Positions 49,222-60,399 of a DNA stretch of 64,000 nucleotides are shown in pieces. The stretch covers positions 39,790 through 103,789 of the forward strand of contig JASANE010019240.1 of assembly GCA_030248225.1 (NCBI GenBank), given 5' to 3'. The notes under the pieces are model-generated. The model was not told where the DNA came from. It saw nothing but the letters and a program-made list of their open reading frames with translations, and searched no databases. The stretch is from Trileptium ribeirensis. Taxonomy: Eukaryota; Nematoda; Enoplea; Enoplida; Thoracostomopsidae. Each line of letters starts with the position of its first letter. Position 1 is the stretch's first letter. The translations under genes were made by a program, and so were the position numbers.

Positions 49222-49229
49222 TCACATAC

Positions 49230-50184
49230 ATACCTACTTACAGTGACCATGAAATTTTCAACAGGATCCATAGATGTACTGGTTAATTTTGGTTCTAGTT
49301 TCCTATAAAATCACTTCACAAGTATGGCGGCACAACGGTGGAATTTTAGGTTTATAATGCGGCTAATCCATGATCTAAATAACTGCCAAAACAGGCTTTC
49401 GTGCCCACAAGTATAGGCTATAACGGTGCTAAAGTAATCGAGTAGATTTATCTAATGAATCACTCGTGGGTCCCGGTAAACGGGCTGGGACCGGATTTTC
49501 TATCTTTTCCTAATATAAAATTATTGTCTTAATTTACGATGCGGGTTATGCATATGATTCGAGTGACATGCGATTGGATTTCTTACTACATAATCCACAA
49601 ATTTGTTCTGAGATGAAATTAACTAATGCTGGCGCGCGGCTATGTAGTGTCTATATCAGTTTTATGCCAACTTTGAGGCATGGGGGCAGGGCAGGGGTAA
49701 AAATTTTGTGGACTAGGTATCTGCAAACTTGGCTAAAATGAGAACTATGTGTAGCGATGCCTCATCGGTCATCGGCGCTATCCTAAAGGTACTAAAACTT
49801 AAGTTATTTTGACTTGAAAATGCTCTCAAAAATGAGCTCTATTTGGTACTAAAATTGAACTAGCATCTCGGGCGATTTCTACTCGACAAAGCGAGTCAGT
49901 AAGCGGAGGTCCCGGTTGTCGGGACAACCGTAACAATTTTACTAACTGTAATTCTTTCCGTTTGTATTCCTAAATCGCTCGGATTCCTAGTTTTCAACCG
50001 AGATTTCATGTTTGGTTCTATGGGGGCTGTGGGAAATCCATAATTTTCAATATCTCGTTAATTTGCCAGCCTTTCTCTACGAAATTTTGCACGGCGGCAG
50101 GGCTTGACCTTATGTAGCGAATTTCTAGGACCGGGTCAACGGTCTTCACAAAAAGTGGTCGGTCGGGCCGAGACCCGATATCGC
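49230..50184. other. no gene; small hairpins
   Basis: No coding match. CGGTTGTC-GG-GACAACCG near 49911-49928 is a perfect hairpin, and TCGGG-CCGAG-ACCCGA near 50162-50178 is another. The style continues into the duplicated unit at 50185. Confidence 0.4.
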
Positions 50185-53100
50185 GTCTAACGACATCGTC
50201 AATTTGGTTACTCAAAAAGATTGCCACTACAAACTAATTTACCAACTCTGGTAAATTTGATAATTTCATTGCCGCGGCCTTATATCGGAGATTCAAGTCT
50301 CCGACGGCTTTCGTGCTGCGTTACTGCTATATACTAAAGCTGAGAACCTACAGAAATGTGTGCAAAAGCAAGACCAAAACCTACTATGAAATTGTACATA
50401 AAACTGCATAAGGCAGGGAACTCTATTAACTTTGTGTCGACCCTGGCCGGATTTTGTCTGCCCGGGTCCACAATTTTCATAATTGTTGAATGAGCCACGG
50501 CTTTGCCGGGATTAATAGCTCAAATGGAGGGCCTAACGGGCCCCTATTTGTACGGTAAAAATCATTGAAATTCCTGGAAGGATCTTTAAGTTATAAACAG
50601 TTAAAGTTTTAGGTGGGGGTGGATCCCTATCGGGCCGTCGGGTTTGTGATTCCGACTTGATAATGTTGGGTTTCAGAACGGTGTCCGGTAGCGGACATCC
50701 CTACGAAGAAAATATTAAAATATTTTAATTTTGCGTTTTCGCTGGGGCGGACCTCTTCAAGGCCGTCGGGTTTGGGGTTCCGACTCGAAATCGATATGTT
50801 TTAAAGTCACATTCGTTAGTGGGCATTACTACGAAGAAACTGCCAAAGTTTTAGCAAAATTCCTGGAGAAAAACCTAAGATATTTTGATTTTCATGTTTT
50901 GGTGGGGCGAGCCCCTTCAAGGTCGTCGGGTTTATGTTTCTGACGCGATATTTGAGCGTTTTATGTATCGAATCAAATTCTCGGATCCTTCCCGAGATCC
51001 GGGTAAAATTTTAATCAAATCCCTAGGGTGATTCTCGAGATATATCAAATTTTCTACCTAGGTGAGCCGTCTCGCTCACGGGGCGTTGTGTCAATATGTC
51101 TGTTTATGGTTCAATATAAAATTTTAGCGTGTGGACATTGCCTACAACACTATTGCCTTATTAATAAAAAATTTGATACTCCAAAATACGAATGAATTAC
51201 TACTAACAGAGCGTCAAAAACAAATGGACGGACTGGCATTCAAAGAAATCGTAAAACCTATAAAATCTTGAAAACAAGTTTTGATAAATACCAAATAAAA
51301 CTTGCGTGACCATGGACGATTCGGAGTTTTTCTATAAAATTTTCAACCAGAAATGTTTTGTTTAACCTCGGTCAGCTCAAAGAGTATATATCTAAATCCT
51401 AACTCGACTCAGAGAATCGTGTAAAGTCCGAATCTTTACGCGAGTATCGCGTTTATTTGTGTCCTAACTCAATGACCGAGGGAGGTTCCGCAGGACTCCG
51501 GCAATCTAATTAAGCGATGTGATCGGTTAACCACGACTACGTGCCTGCGATACAAGCTAGGACGGGCAGGGCTAACAGGTAAATAGGAGCATGGACAGGG
51601 AATCCATGGAGTTTTAAGCTTACAGCTAATCAATGTGTGCTACACGGTCCTATCGTGACCATTCACCTAGTCTACGGTTCTATAACTACCCCATGAATCC
51701 CTGTCCACACTTACGTCCACGGCTCCTTGACTCGACGTCCATCCCATCGCAAAAACCAGTCGGGAAAACCATAGAACCAAAGCAGAACAATGAAGTCAAG
51801 ACATTAAAACTATAACCGTCGGAGTCGGTCTGCAAAACGACCGAACTGCGCGCTGCCGAAGTCGTACTGAACGCTGCAGAGTAATTGCAACTCTGCTTTT
51901 ATACTACAATTTGAAATTTTTTGAATTTTCGAATTATTTTCCGTTAAAGTGCTTATTCAGAGCTTAAAAGTCAGCATTGTCATCGGAACGAATTCCGATC
52001 ATTTTTGGACAAATTTAATGTCCACATCTTATTTAATTAAAATAATTTATTACCCTGTTGATATTAAATTTATATAAAATTCCATATAAGCTTACACTAA
52101 CTTACTGCAATGTTCCTAGAAAATTCCTAATAATCTTGCTGTAAAACTGCAAACGGTTGAATTAAACATCATATTAAGCCATCAACTAACGTTATATTTG
52201 CTTAAACAGCTCGGAAGCTTGCTGGTCCCTGCGAATAATAGGTTAACTTTGATATAAAATGAGCTTTAAATTACAATAAACTTCTATTAAATTTAATATT
52301 TTCTATCCATCAATAAACTTTATATAAAAGTGATGGTAGCTCAATGTTTGCTTAATCGACCGATACCGCGTCTTGCTGATAAGAAATCTAGCTAGCTGTA
52401 TACCAAGTTTATATCAAATTAGTATCAAAAGATCAAATTATTAGCCGAGAATGTCGAATTAACTAGCACAATAAGTAAAGTTGCCACGGCTTGTATGTTG
52501 AAACGCAAACACTCTAACCCAGTATGGAATCAAATTTATACACTGCCGGTATTAATGTTCGTACTTTGATATTAAAATACTTGTGTTTACTCAAGAAGTA
52601 TCGGATCTTAACTGACTACTGCATCGCAGAGAAAACATCGGCATCTTCAGCAACGGACCAACTTTATATAAAACGCAATTCTAACTTTATTTACTTAAAT
52701 TTAATAATAATTTAATATTAGTCCTTACTTATTTTATATAAATACTTCAAAGTACTACTTGGGAAAAGAAACCCGGTTTGTGTAAACAAGAGAAAGCAGA
52801 GGCAAAGGGGTAAAAGGAGGTGGGGGTCCCTGGGCGATGGCCGGAGTGCCACTAAAGTCTCGGATTCGGACTCAGCCAGTTCGTCCGAGCATATCGATAT
52901 GTAACAGGGCCGTATTCCGTCGGCAGGGGGAAAATGAGCTCTCGGGGGAGGGTCCATGCCAAATTTTTCCCAGGGCAGGGTGCTTTAAACGGTTCCCGTG
53001 AATTCGGGGCACATTTTTCTGGGGTGTTCTATATATATATTTGGGTTAGTATCGACAAGGGGAATCTAATGAGGGGTTACACGCCGGTCGTGGCTTTCTT

Positions 53101-53189
53101 CCTGAAATCTTCGTATGGGGGTATCTAAAAGTGGGCGCAGCGGGACCGGTCCGGCACGATGCTACATACATAATTTTGTGTTCAATATT
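50185..53189 (+). repeat. 3-kb direct repeat, copy 1
   Basis: From GTCTAACGACATCGTC at 50185 the sequence is repeated from 61008 to the window end. It is non-coding, with several GC stem-loops and a triplicated inner motif, GTCGGGTTT...CCGAC (50637, 50765, 50925). TTTATATAAAA-like palindromes recur between 52060 and 52745. Sequence left of 50185 is not shared, so that is the true left border of the homology. Confidence 0.95.
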
Positions 53190-54500
53190 GGTTAAGATAT
53201 TTAATTATTTGTGTTTAAATCGCTTACGTACATACTAATTTGTCCATAAGTCCGTGGAGCCAGGTCGGATCTCCACGAAACCGGTCTCATTAGAAAGATC
53301 GTAAAATTTCCTATAAGAAATGTTAAGCGCTAAATTCTCGAATTCCCAACGGTTCCGGAGTTATGGACCGGAGCCGATACTTTTAATACTAAATTTTCTA
53401 AATTTTGTTTCTTATCTCGACCAGCGAGAATGAACGCTGCTATTTGATATTTCATAAAGCTTTACGAGTTACCAGTGTAGTGGTACATATTGAACACTGG
53501 GAAGTTTAATATTTCAGGTTTATACTTATACTTTTCAGGAAATTTTCTCAATTGCTGTTCGCTTTCGGGCGGACAGCCATATTTTTGTGGTCCTCATTCG
53601 TGAGGACGGTCGTGACGGGTATCCGTCACGGCCAGTCTTTCCTACGAAAAGTCTGAGTGAACTTTGCGGTCCTACCACGCGGGGTAGGGCTATTCTCACT
53701 TACATATAGCAGGTTCGGCGGGGGAGTCGAGAGGAGGCATATTGAGAAAAATACAAGTTTTGATGGCTTTCAGCGATTTGCCTGTGATAGGTCTGAAGTT
53801 TTGGCCCTCCTTGGGTTTGGGGGGGGAGGGAAATAAGAGAAGGGGCCCACCATCTTTTCAGGTATAGCCCCCATAGTCTCTGGACCCCCAATCATCTCTC
53901 ACCCCCAAAACCGATCTCTTCGAGATCAGGGTCACCCCTTTTCAGGTATAACCTCCGATATGCTGATTCAACATTCTTTTATTTTCGGATTTTTGGGGGA
54001 TATGGAGGCTTTTCTGGCATTTTTTTCCTAAAGCTTGGCTTTAAGATTCTTCCCCCCTAACCCTCGGGGGGTAATTTTTCCCGCTCTTTCCAATGGAGAA
54101 GGTTTCAGGGCTCTATCTCTTAAGGGGGCTTCAGCAAGGGGCCCTAATTTCAGGGGTCGGAATTTTTTTAAAAATGTGGATTTTGGGTTTTTTTACATTT
54201 TCTACCATAACTTTTTATTGGATGGACCGATTTGGCTCAAGTTTGGACATAAAATAGAAGATCCCATGCGCTATCGAACGGTGTATGGTACGAATCCGTA
54301 GATAATGAGGGTAATGACATATGGAGCCCGATACTGGCAATGCAAGCGAAAACTGATATTTTTAAATATATGTACCTTTATATATATGTACCTTTCTTCT
54401 CCCAAGGTACATTACAGATGAGGCAAAGAATCGTTTCAATTTCACATCGAAGATTCTGTCGTACCATGTGGGAGATGATGCCCTCGCAGACGCGAGGTTC
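53190..54500. other. hairpin-bearing non-coding DNA and G-rich tracts
   Basis: Perfect stems: CGTGGAG/CTCCACG (53253-53277), GTCCTCA-TTCG-TGAGGAC (53590-53607), CGTGACGG-GTAT-CCGTCACG (53611-53630) and CCTACC/GGTAGG (53671-53688). GGGGGG blocks lie at 53820-54170. No protein-coding match. Confidence 0.5.
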
Positions 54501-54528
54501 GAGATTGAAAAGAAACAAAATATACAAA

Positions 54529-55415
54529 TTAGATTACAGGAAGTACATCAGCGTTGTGCAAACGATGCTTGAACGACGGCACAGATGGCGCCCATACAAC
54601 TGCAGGGGGCAAATCGTTCCAAATTCTCACAACTCGGTATGGGAAAAAGTTTTTGCGGATATCGAGACGCGGCGTGCTTTTGGTCTGCAGTTTTAAGTCA
54701 TGTCCCCTTGTACCAGAATAACCAGGCAAGAAAAAGTCAGACACATCGACATCTACTAGACCGTGAATCATTTTGAACAGCAGAATCAAATCGCTGCGTA
54801 GTCGTCTAGTAGCTAACGATTGCAGCTGAAGATACTGCAACCGCTCAGGATATTGTAGATGACGGATGGACGGCAACAGCTTGGTAGCGTGTCTCTGGAC
54901 CTTCTCCAGAACGTGGATGTCTCGCTCTAGATATGGAGACCACACATTTACAGCATATTCCACATGCGGGCGAATTAGACTTCTGTATAGTTGCAGCCAA
55001 ATCTTTTTTGTCCAACGTTGAATGGTTCTGCGGAGGACGAAGATAACTTTGTGTGCGTTGCGCGCGGCTACCGCACAGTGTTCAGAGAACTTGAGATTGT
55101 CACAGAAGAGGACACCGAGATCGCGCTCACGTGAAGTAATGTCAAGCAGATTGCTAGCTAGCGAGTAAGCGGACATAGGGTTGTTAGACCCCAGATGCAT
55201 CACGTGACATTTAGATTCATTTACAGTGAGCGACCAATGGTGAAAATACGAGGACAGACTGTCTAAGTCGGCTTGAAAATTGTCAATTTCTAGATATGGC
55301 GAGGACCTAATAAACCGCCTGGCGAGTTTGATATCATCAGCAAATTTGAACAAGGCACATGATGTGTGATCATCGACATCATCAATAAGAAGTAAGAAGA
55401 GAAGAGAAAAAATGA
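54529..55415 (-). pseudogene. CR1-type LINE reverse transcriptase C-terminus, 5'-truncated
   Basis: The minus frame opens inside the reverse transcriptase at LLFLLLIDDVDDH (about 55410), then ALFKFADDIKLARR (catalytic ADD), DSLSSYFHHWSLTVNESKCH, RERDLGVLFCDNLKFSEHC, LQLYRSLIRPHVEYAVNVWS, VLEKVQRHATKLLPSIRHL, and the usual terminal VRIWNDLPPAVV to a stop at 54529. About 290 residues are uninterrupted, so the copy is rather young. The endonuclease and N-terminal RT are missing, as is normal for 5'-truncated LINE insertions. Confidence 0.92.
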
Positions 55416-55499
55416 AATTCTTATGCGTTTAAATGAATGGATTTTTGGCATTGATCATATCGTGATTAGGTTTAGTGGGAAAACAGCTTAGTACGGGGG

Positions 55500-55732
55500 G
55501 TACGGGGGGCGGAGCCCCCGGCTTAGGCTTAGACTAAGGCTCAGGCTTAGTCTAAGGCTTAGGCTTAGTCTAAGGCTTAGGCTTAGGCTTAGTCTATGTC
55601 GTCATATGTCCGACATTGCTGTACAAATTGGGTGTAGGTCATACGAATGTTATCAACATTGTTCCGTTGAAAAACTCTAATAGGGTTAATAATGTTAAAT
55701 CTGTTATTTGTTGGGCGTCCTCGGGCAGCCAT
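55500..55732 (-). pseudogene. internally deleted Merlin derivative
   Basis: The minus frame from 55732 reads MAARGRPTNNRFN, then VDNIRMTYTQFVQQCRTYDD and a stop. It is clearly homologous to the N-terminus at 25075 (MAARGRPQKTRFN, INNLRMTYNQMM, TYEDT). After about 45 residues it runs straight into TAAGCCTAAGCC-type repeats (55520-55600) and a GGGGGCTCCGCCCCC block. Everything from the zinc ribbon on is replaced. The core matches the centre of the foldback at 19845. Confidence 0.8.
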
Positions 55733-55984
55733 TACTATATTTAATGTGATTAGTTAATATATTATTGAAATTAGCCTGAAAGTTAAGAAATATATTTTGA
55801 ATATGGTAACATTTTATATCGCTGAAGTCGTCTCGTGGAGCTCAGTAGTTCGAAAATAGTTTTTCAGCCATAACTAGCTAAAGAGTGAAAATATCATTAT
55901 AAATAAGGCACGGTTGAATTTGTCTCGTCATTCTGCGTGTATCTATGCTACTTATGTCTATTTTGCTCATAAAAATTTTTCTCG

Positions 55985-56165
55985 ATTTTTCAACGTACCG
56001 GGTCCCCCTTAGTACTGAGGGCAAAATTTTCAAAGTTGTTGGAATATGGTCAAATTTGGTACCGTTGAACTCGCCTCGTCGAGCTGAGTCGAATGGTACC
56101 AAAATCATCGCTGTACGACGATTCCCTGATTTTCCCCCAACCCAAGGAGTGCCGAAGTTTTGAAC
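55985..56165 (-). mobile_element. 5' part of the Merlin derivative with GGTACCA palindrome
   Basis: AATTTGGTACCGTTGAACTC, TCGTCGAGCTGAGTCGAATG and GGTACCAAAAT form an imperfect palindrome about 330 bases before the ORF start at 55732, as the same motif does 360 bases before the ORF at 25075. AACCCAAGGAGTGCCG marks the possible outer end. Confidence 0.55.
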
Positions 56166-57090
56166 ATGCCTTCTGATATTCAGCTAAAGAATTTTGGTGG
56201 ATAAATCTTGGAACATTAACTATGCAAATGATTTATGGGCCTGTGAATTACAAGTTGATATCTGTTATACAGACGGATCCGTATTGAGAACAAAATCCAT
56301 AAGTACATTAATACTTTCAGGTTATAAAACAGCGTTTTAAGATTAGAAATTGTTGTAACTAATGTTCAAAAAATATTTGGAATACAAAAAACGAATCTGA
56401 GGACAAAATCATGGATTTAGTTGCTAGTACAGTATAAGGCTTCAACCTATGCATGAGTTCATTTTAGGTGCGTAAACTATGATTGGTCTTCTGCCATAAT
56501 CACTAACTAAAATCGTGCAAAAATTCGCATTCCATTTATGGCATCGGTACTGGCTGTTTATCGGACTCGAACAAGGGCTCAGTGATGTATGAACGGGATT
56601 TGTGTATATACGCGTACAATTTTTTATTTCGCACGTTTTTTGCGTTCGTCAAACGACATGCTGATTAGGACAATTATGCTCGCAGTGAGTGTACATATTA
56701 TGGTACGTATACAAAAAAATCTGATTGGTGATTGCGTTTTCATGTGTACACGGTCAGCAAATTTCAATACAAAATCGCAAAATAGTGTCTGAGAATAGCA
56801 TATACGTGTTGTAGTACCACAAATCATGTTCGCGTTCATGAAGTAAAATGATTTCTACGCAGGTAAAAAATTTCGACCAAAACGTCACCTCCTGAACAAA
56901 GGCATAATTTCAATTTTCGTATTTTCAAAATATTCACTATTAGCGTTAGGTGGATATATACTTTGTATAGTCTAAGGACTCCGTAGTTTTTGAATATTAG
57001 CTTGTGTCATGCAAATTATGAAAATAAAATATACGAAATACATGATTATATAAAATAAGACCATCACTACGCCGTAATGGCAGATGGCAA
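56166..57090. other. no gene recognised
   Basis: AT-rich, with overlapping short frames on both strands near 56590-56840 and no known motif. Confidence 0.35.
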
Positions 57091-57094
57091 GATG

Positions 57095-57300
57095 ACGAAT
57101 ATAGCGGCTTTATATATATCTGCTGTGAATTTGAGCAGGGATAGCTCAGTCGGTTGAACGCACTCTTGCGGATCGAATCCCAGCCTTATCCAGCGTTTCT
57201 ACTGGACGTTTTTCAAATACCTTCATCTTCAACCTCCTGTTATTTTGAGCTGGAATGATAGGAGTGGGGTTGGATAGTTATTTTTATGACGGCTCTCGCA
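57095..57300 (+). repeat. tRNA-derived SINE, copy 1
   Basis: The leader GAATATAGCGGCTTTATA precedes AGCAGGGATAGCTCAGTCGG (A box 57142-57153) and GGATCGAATCC (B box 57170-57180). The boxes are too close for a tRNA; the anticodon arm is deleted. The tail GATAGGAGTGGGGTTGG matches copy 2. Confidence 0.7.
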
Positions 57301-57729
57301 ATTTAAAAAGGGACGGGTTTTGTCACCAAAGATTGTGAGGTTCGAGGTGTGGCCAGTAGTATGTCTGTAGGCCGATTTGCATGCCAGGCGTCCTTGCTCT
57401 TCATGATCAGTATCTACGCCCTAATTTTTGCGTGGCAATTTAACTAGTCACTCTTGCTTAAGATAACTGAGTACCAAAGACGTAGCAAGAATGTTTATTA
57501 CAAAATGATATATATAAACTATTAGGTCACTTAATGGTTTGGATACCCGTAGATTTAGCCTGCGGCACTATTATTTAGTACCATTCTTTTCATATCGCTC
57601 AATACTCAGCCGGTAACTATTGCTTCACTCAATTTTATTGCAACTCTGCCACTCAGTTGTTTTTCATTCGTTCGTCCCTATCTCTATTAGCTTTAATTTT
57701 AGGTTATATACTATTTTACATCTCCACTT

Positions 57730-58260
57730 GTGAGGTTGATACAACCGTCCCCGGCTGGTTGATAGCGGTACGAGTAAATAAGTACCTGAACCTAAGTCCT
57801 TAAATTTATGCTAATACGGTTGCTTATTTAATGAAATCGCCCCGGCTGGCAGACTGCTTAAGGTTTGAGTGGGAGCGAATTACATTTATGTTAGCTATTA
57901 CTTTTAGTGCTCTTTTGAGTTGATACGACCCCCGGCTGGTTAGCCGAGGACGTTTTAGCTACCTTAACCTGTGCCTTTGGTTTACGCTATTACTTGCCAG
58001 TTATCTTAATATAGTCGCTCCTGGCTGGTTGGCTGGCTGGCAGACTACGTTAATTAAAACTGCGTAGTAGCGCTCGACTACTATTCAGTTGGATTTTTGC
58101 TCAGTCCTGGTTTTGACTTCCTGGTCACAGAATGGTTTTGAGGTAAGGACTTCTCGAGGTGGTTATTCGAATCCACACCCTTTAATCGCCCGTCTACTCA
58201 ACAATAGCACTTCTTGCTGAGTCGTCCCCGACTAGCTGACAACAAACTAAACGCTGAGCC
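57730..58260 (+). repeat. diverged CCCCGGCTGG repeat, about 90-bp period
   Basis: CCCCGGCTGGTTGAT, CCCCGGCTGGCAGAC, CCCCCGGCTGGTTAG, TCCTGGCTGGTTGGC and CCCCGACTAGCTGAC follow at about 57750, 57840, 57929, 58020 and 58228, in between CTACTTA/TTTGGTT-like text. Period is near 90 bases at first, then it slips. Confidence 0.5.
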
Positions 58261-58905
58261 CACCTGCACTACTCGCCCTGGTATTTATCACTAGACACCC
58301 TGGCTCTATTTCTTAAAATTAACCAGTTGGACTACGTAACTGTCACTATCACTAGTAGTACTGGTTATATGCCACTAATTTTTATGAGGAAAATACTATT
58401 ATATACTAATTAAGTACGAAGTATAAATTAAAATGCTTATTGGTAACTTCTTATCACCACCTGAGATTAGGATTAGCAATGTTCAACAGTACCACTCTCT
58501 ATGCGTAATTTTAGCGCCATAGCGATATATGTTTCTGACTAAGCCACAAAGTCCTGAAAAATCCACAGGATCGGTTTCTGAACCCAACTTCACAATCTAA
58601 CACAAACGACCAATCACTCTGTAACACACAGCCGTATATAAACTACAGGACTACCATGCCATGGTAGCTAAGTCACCGTTCAATAATTAATATATATAAG
58701 ATATGGTAATTCTTTACGCTAGCGATCAGCAACCGATTTCGGAATTAGAACAATAACAACTGATAAAAGATTATCGCAAGCTCTAGCTAAAAGTTAGCTA
58801 ATAAAACAAAAGAATGCAGTTTATGCAAATTAACCCAACGCCTACGTAACTATAAAATTGTAGAAACCTGGCCCGACAAATAGTGATAAATTTGGCTTTT
58901 TGGTT
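58261..58905. other. no gene recognised
   Basis: AT-rich linker between the two SINE copies, with no conserved motif seen. Confidence 0.35.
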
Positions 58906-58909
58906 TGGG

Positions 58910-59185
58910 ACAGGAGGAATTTGATTTTTAGGAAGGTTTGACTCCAATAGACCTTTTGTGGCCTACTCAACCCCCAACACCTCCTATCGCTGGGACCAAT
59001 AAAAATATATTACAAAGAATTGTAAAGACAAAGGGACCTGAAAAAAAACTGGTTGAAAAGTTGGTCTGGGGCGGGATCCGAACCGACAACATCACGTTTT
59101 TGAGTCCACATTCCGCCGAATGAGCTATCCCTGCCCAAATTCATAGCAAATACAACATTGCAGGATCCATAAACAAAAGCCCAAA
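58910..59185 (-). repeat. tRNA-derived SINE, copy 2 with near-full tRNA head
   Basis: On the minus strand GGGCAGGGATAGCTCATTCGG (A box 59127-59116) and GGTTCGGATCC (B box 59084-59074) have true tRNA spacing (59136-59069), with a CTCAAAA loop that would give anticodon CAA. The D and anticodon stems are mismatched, so this is a tRNA-like SINE head. Upstream GCTATGAATTTGGGCAGG and downstream GATAGGAGGTGTTGGGGG match copy 1. Confidence 0.65.
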
Positions 59186-59199
59186 ATATTAACAATGTA

Positions 59200-60399
59200 G
59201 CCGAGAGCCTAGCTAAGTAGGCTATTTTGTCTAACTTTCGCTCTTTGGCCAGTTATGTTGAGTGTAGAAAACCAACTTTCCGACAGTAACAGCCCGGGAC
59301 AGAGCACACGGTCGGGACGCTGGAGACGATGCCGCTCTCCCTCTGTTTTCGAGAAAGAGGAACCAACGTACGCCGGCCTCTCCAATTTAACGGTTGTGCC
59401 CCCATTTTTGGGAAGAGTACCCATGTTAACATCTGTTATACCTCATTTATCTGTATAGGCCTCCGTTTAGCAGCCGACGTCCCCGACCTACAAACTAATT
59501 GCGTTACTTTTACCAATTGATGATATTTTCATGGCAAGGCTATGATACTTCTCGCCATTATGATATAAATGCGTAGAGCATGACGCGGTCAATTAAGACC
59601 CTAATCCCCTCCCCAATTTTAAGAAAGGGGCAGTCCCACAGCTTAAGGTATGAGAGGCCGTGGTATCATCGACTAATACTCGTTGCAACCCCATGCAGTT
59701 TATGTGGTTTTTTACGCTATTTTCCCAAATTTGAGGGGTCGGCGAAAGTTTTATTTTAAAAGTTCCCGCCTAAGTAAGACCTAAACAGACCTTAAAGTCT
59801 AAAAAAAATTTGCCCATGGCCCATGACCTCTTCCAAAGAGAAGGCGATAACCTCTCCCCTAAACGGAAATCAGTAAGGTCTCTGGGACGGAGTCCGATAG
59901 TTCTGAGTCTGCGAACCCCCCAAAACCTCCTTCCAACCCTGCGCGCCCGAGGCGCACGGAACATTTTGGCAAAAATAGGCAAAAATTGGAGGGAAAATTG
60001 TCAAAAATTGGGCGAAATTGGCAAAAATCGCGGTAGTAACGAAAATTTGACAATTTGCCTCCCTGATAACCTCATTCCACCCCCCTCTGTCCCCGGCTGT
60101 GCCCCCCCTCCCCCTTAGCTCGGAGCGTCAATATGTTTGACTTAATTAATTGTAAGGCACGCGGCTATGAAATGCTGATTAAACAAAAGACAGCAGCAAG
60201 ATAATATACTTGTATTACATGGATCAGCTCTGAAGCCGAGAGGCTATAGCGGGTGCTTCAGACTTAGATACTTATAACATACGTAGGTGTGCTACGAACC
60301 CAAAGGCGACAGTGGGAGGCCTCGCGGGAGTTCTCCGCGAGGTGCTAAAAAATTTTGACGACCCACCCTAGCACCCCGCCCCCGCCGCGAAGAGTTTCT
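59200..60399. other. no gene recognised
   Basis: Contains a repeated GGCAAAAATAGGCAAAAATT stretch near 59965-60030 and GC-rich patches. Short frames on both strands do not match known proteins. Confidence 0.35.

Noticed and set aside
54340..54696. A 118-codon plus-strand frame
   Set aside because: It is partly antisense to the LINE reverse-transcriptase fragment and carries no motif of its own.
55500..55600. Interstitial telomere
   Set aside because: The TTAGGC-like units are irregular and lie inside a Merlin derivative, so element-internal repeats explain them better.
57134..57187. Functional tRNA gene
   Set aside because: A and B boxes are too close, the anticodon arm is missing, and flanks are shared with another copy, so it is a SINE.
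59069..59136. tRNA-Leu(CAA) gene on the minus strand
   Set aside because: Spacing fits, but D and anticodon stems do not pair and flanks are repeated, so a SINE head is more likely.
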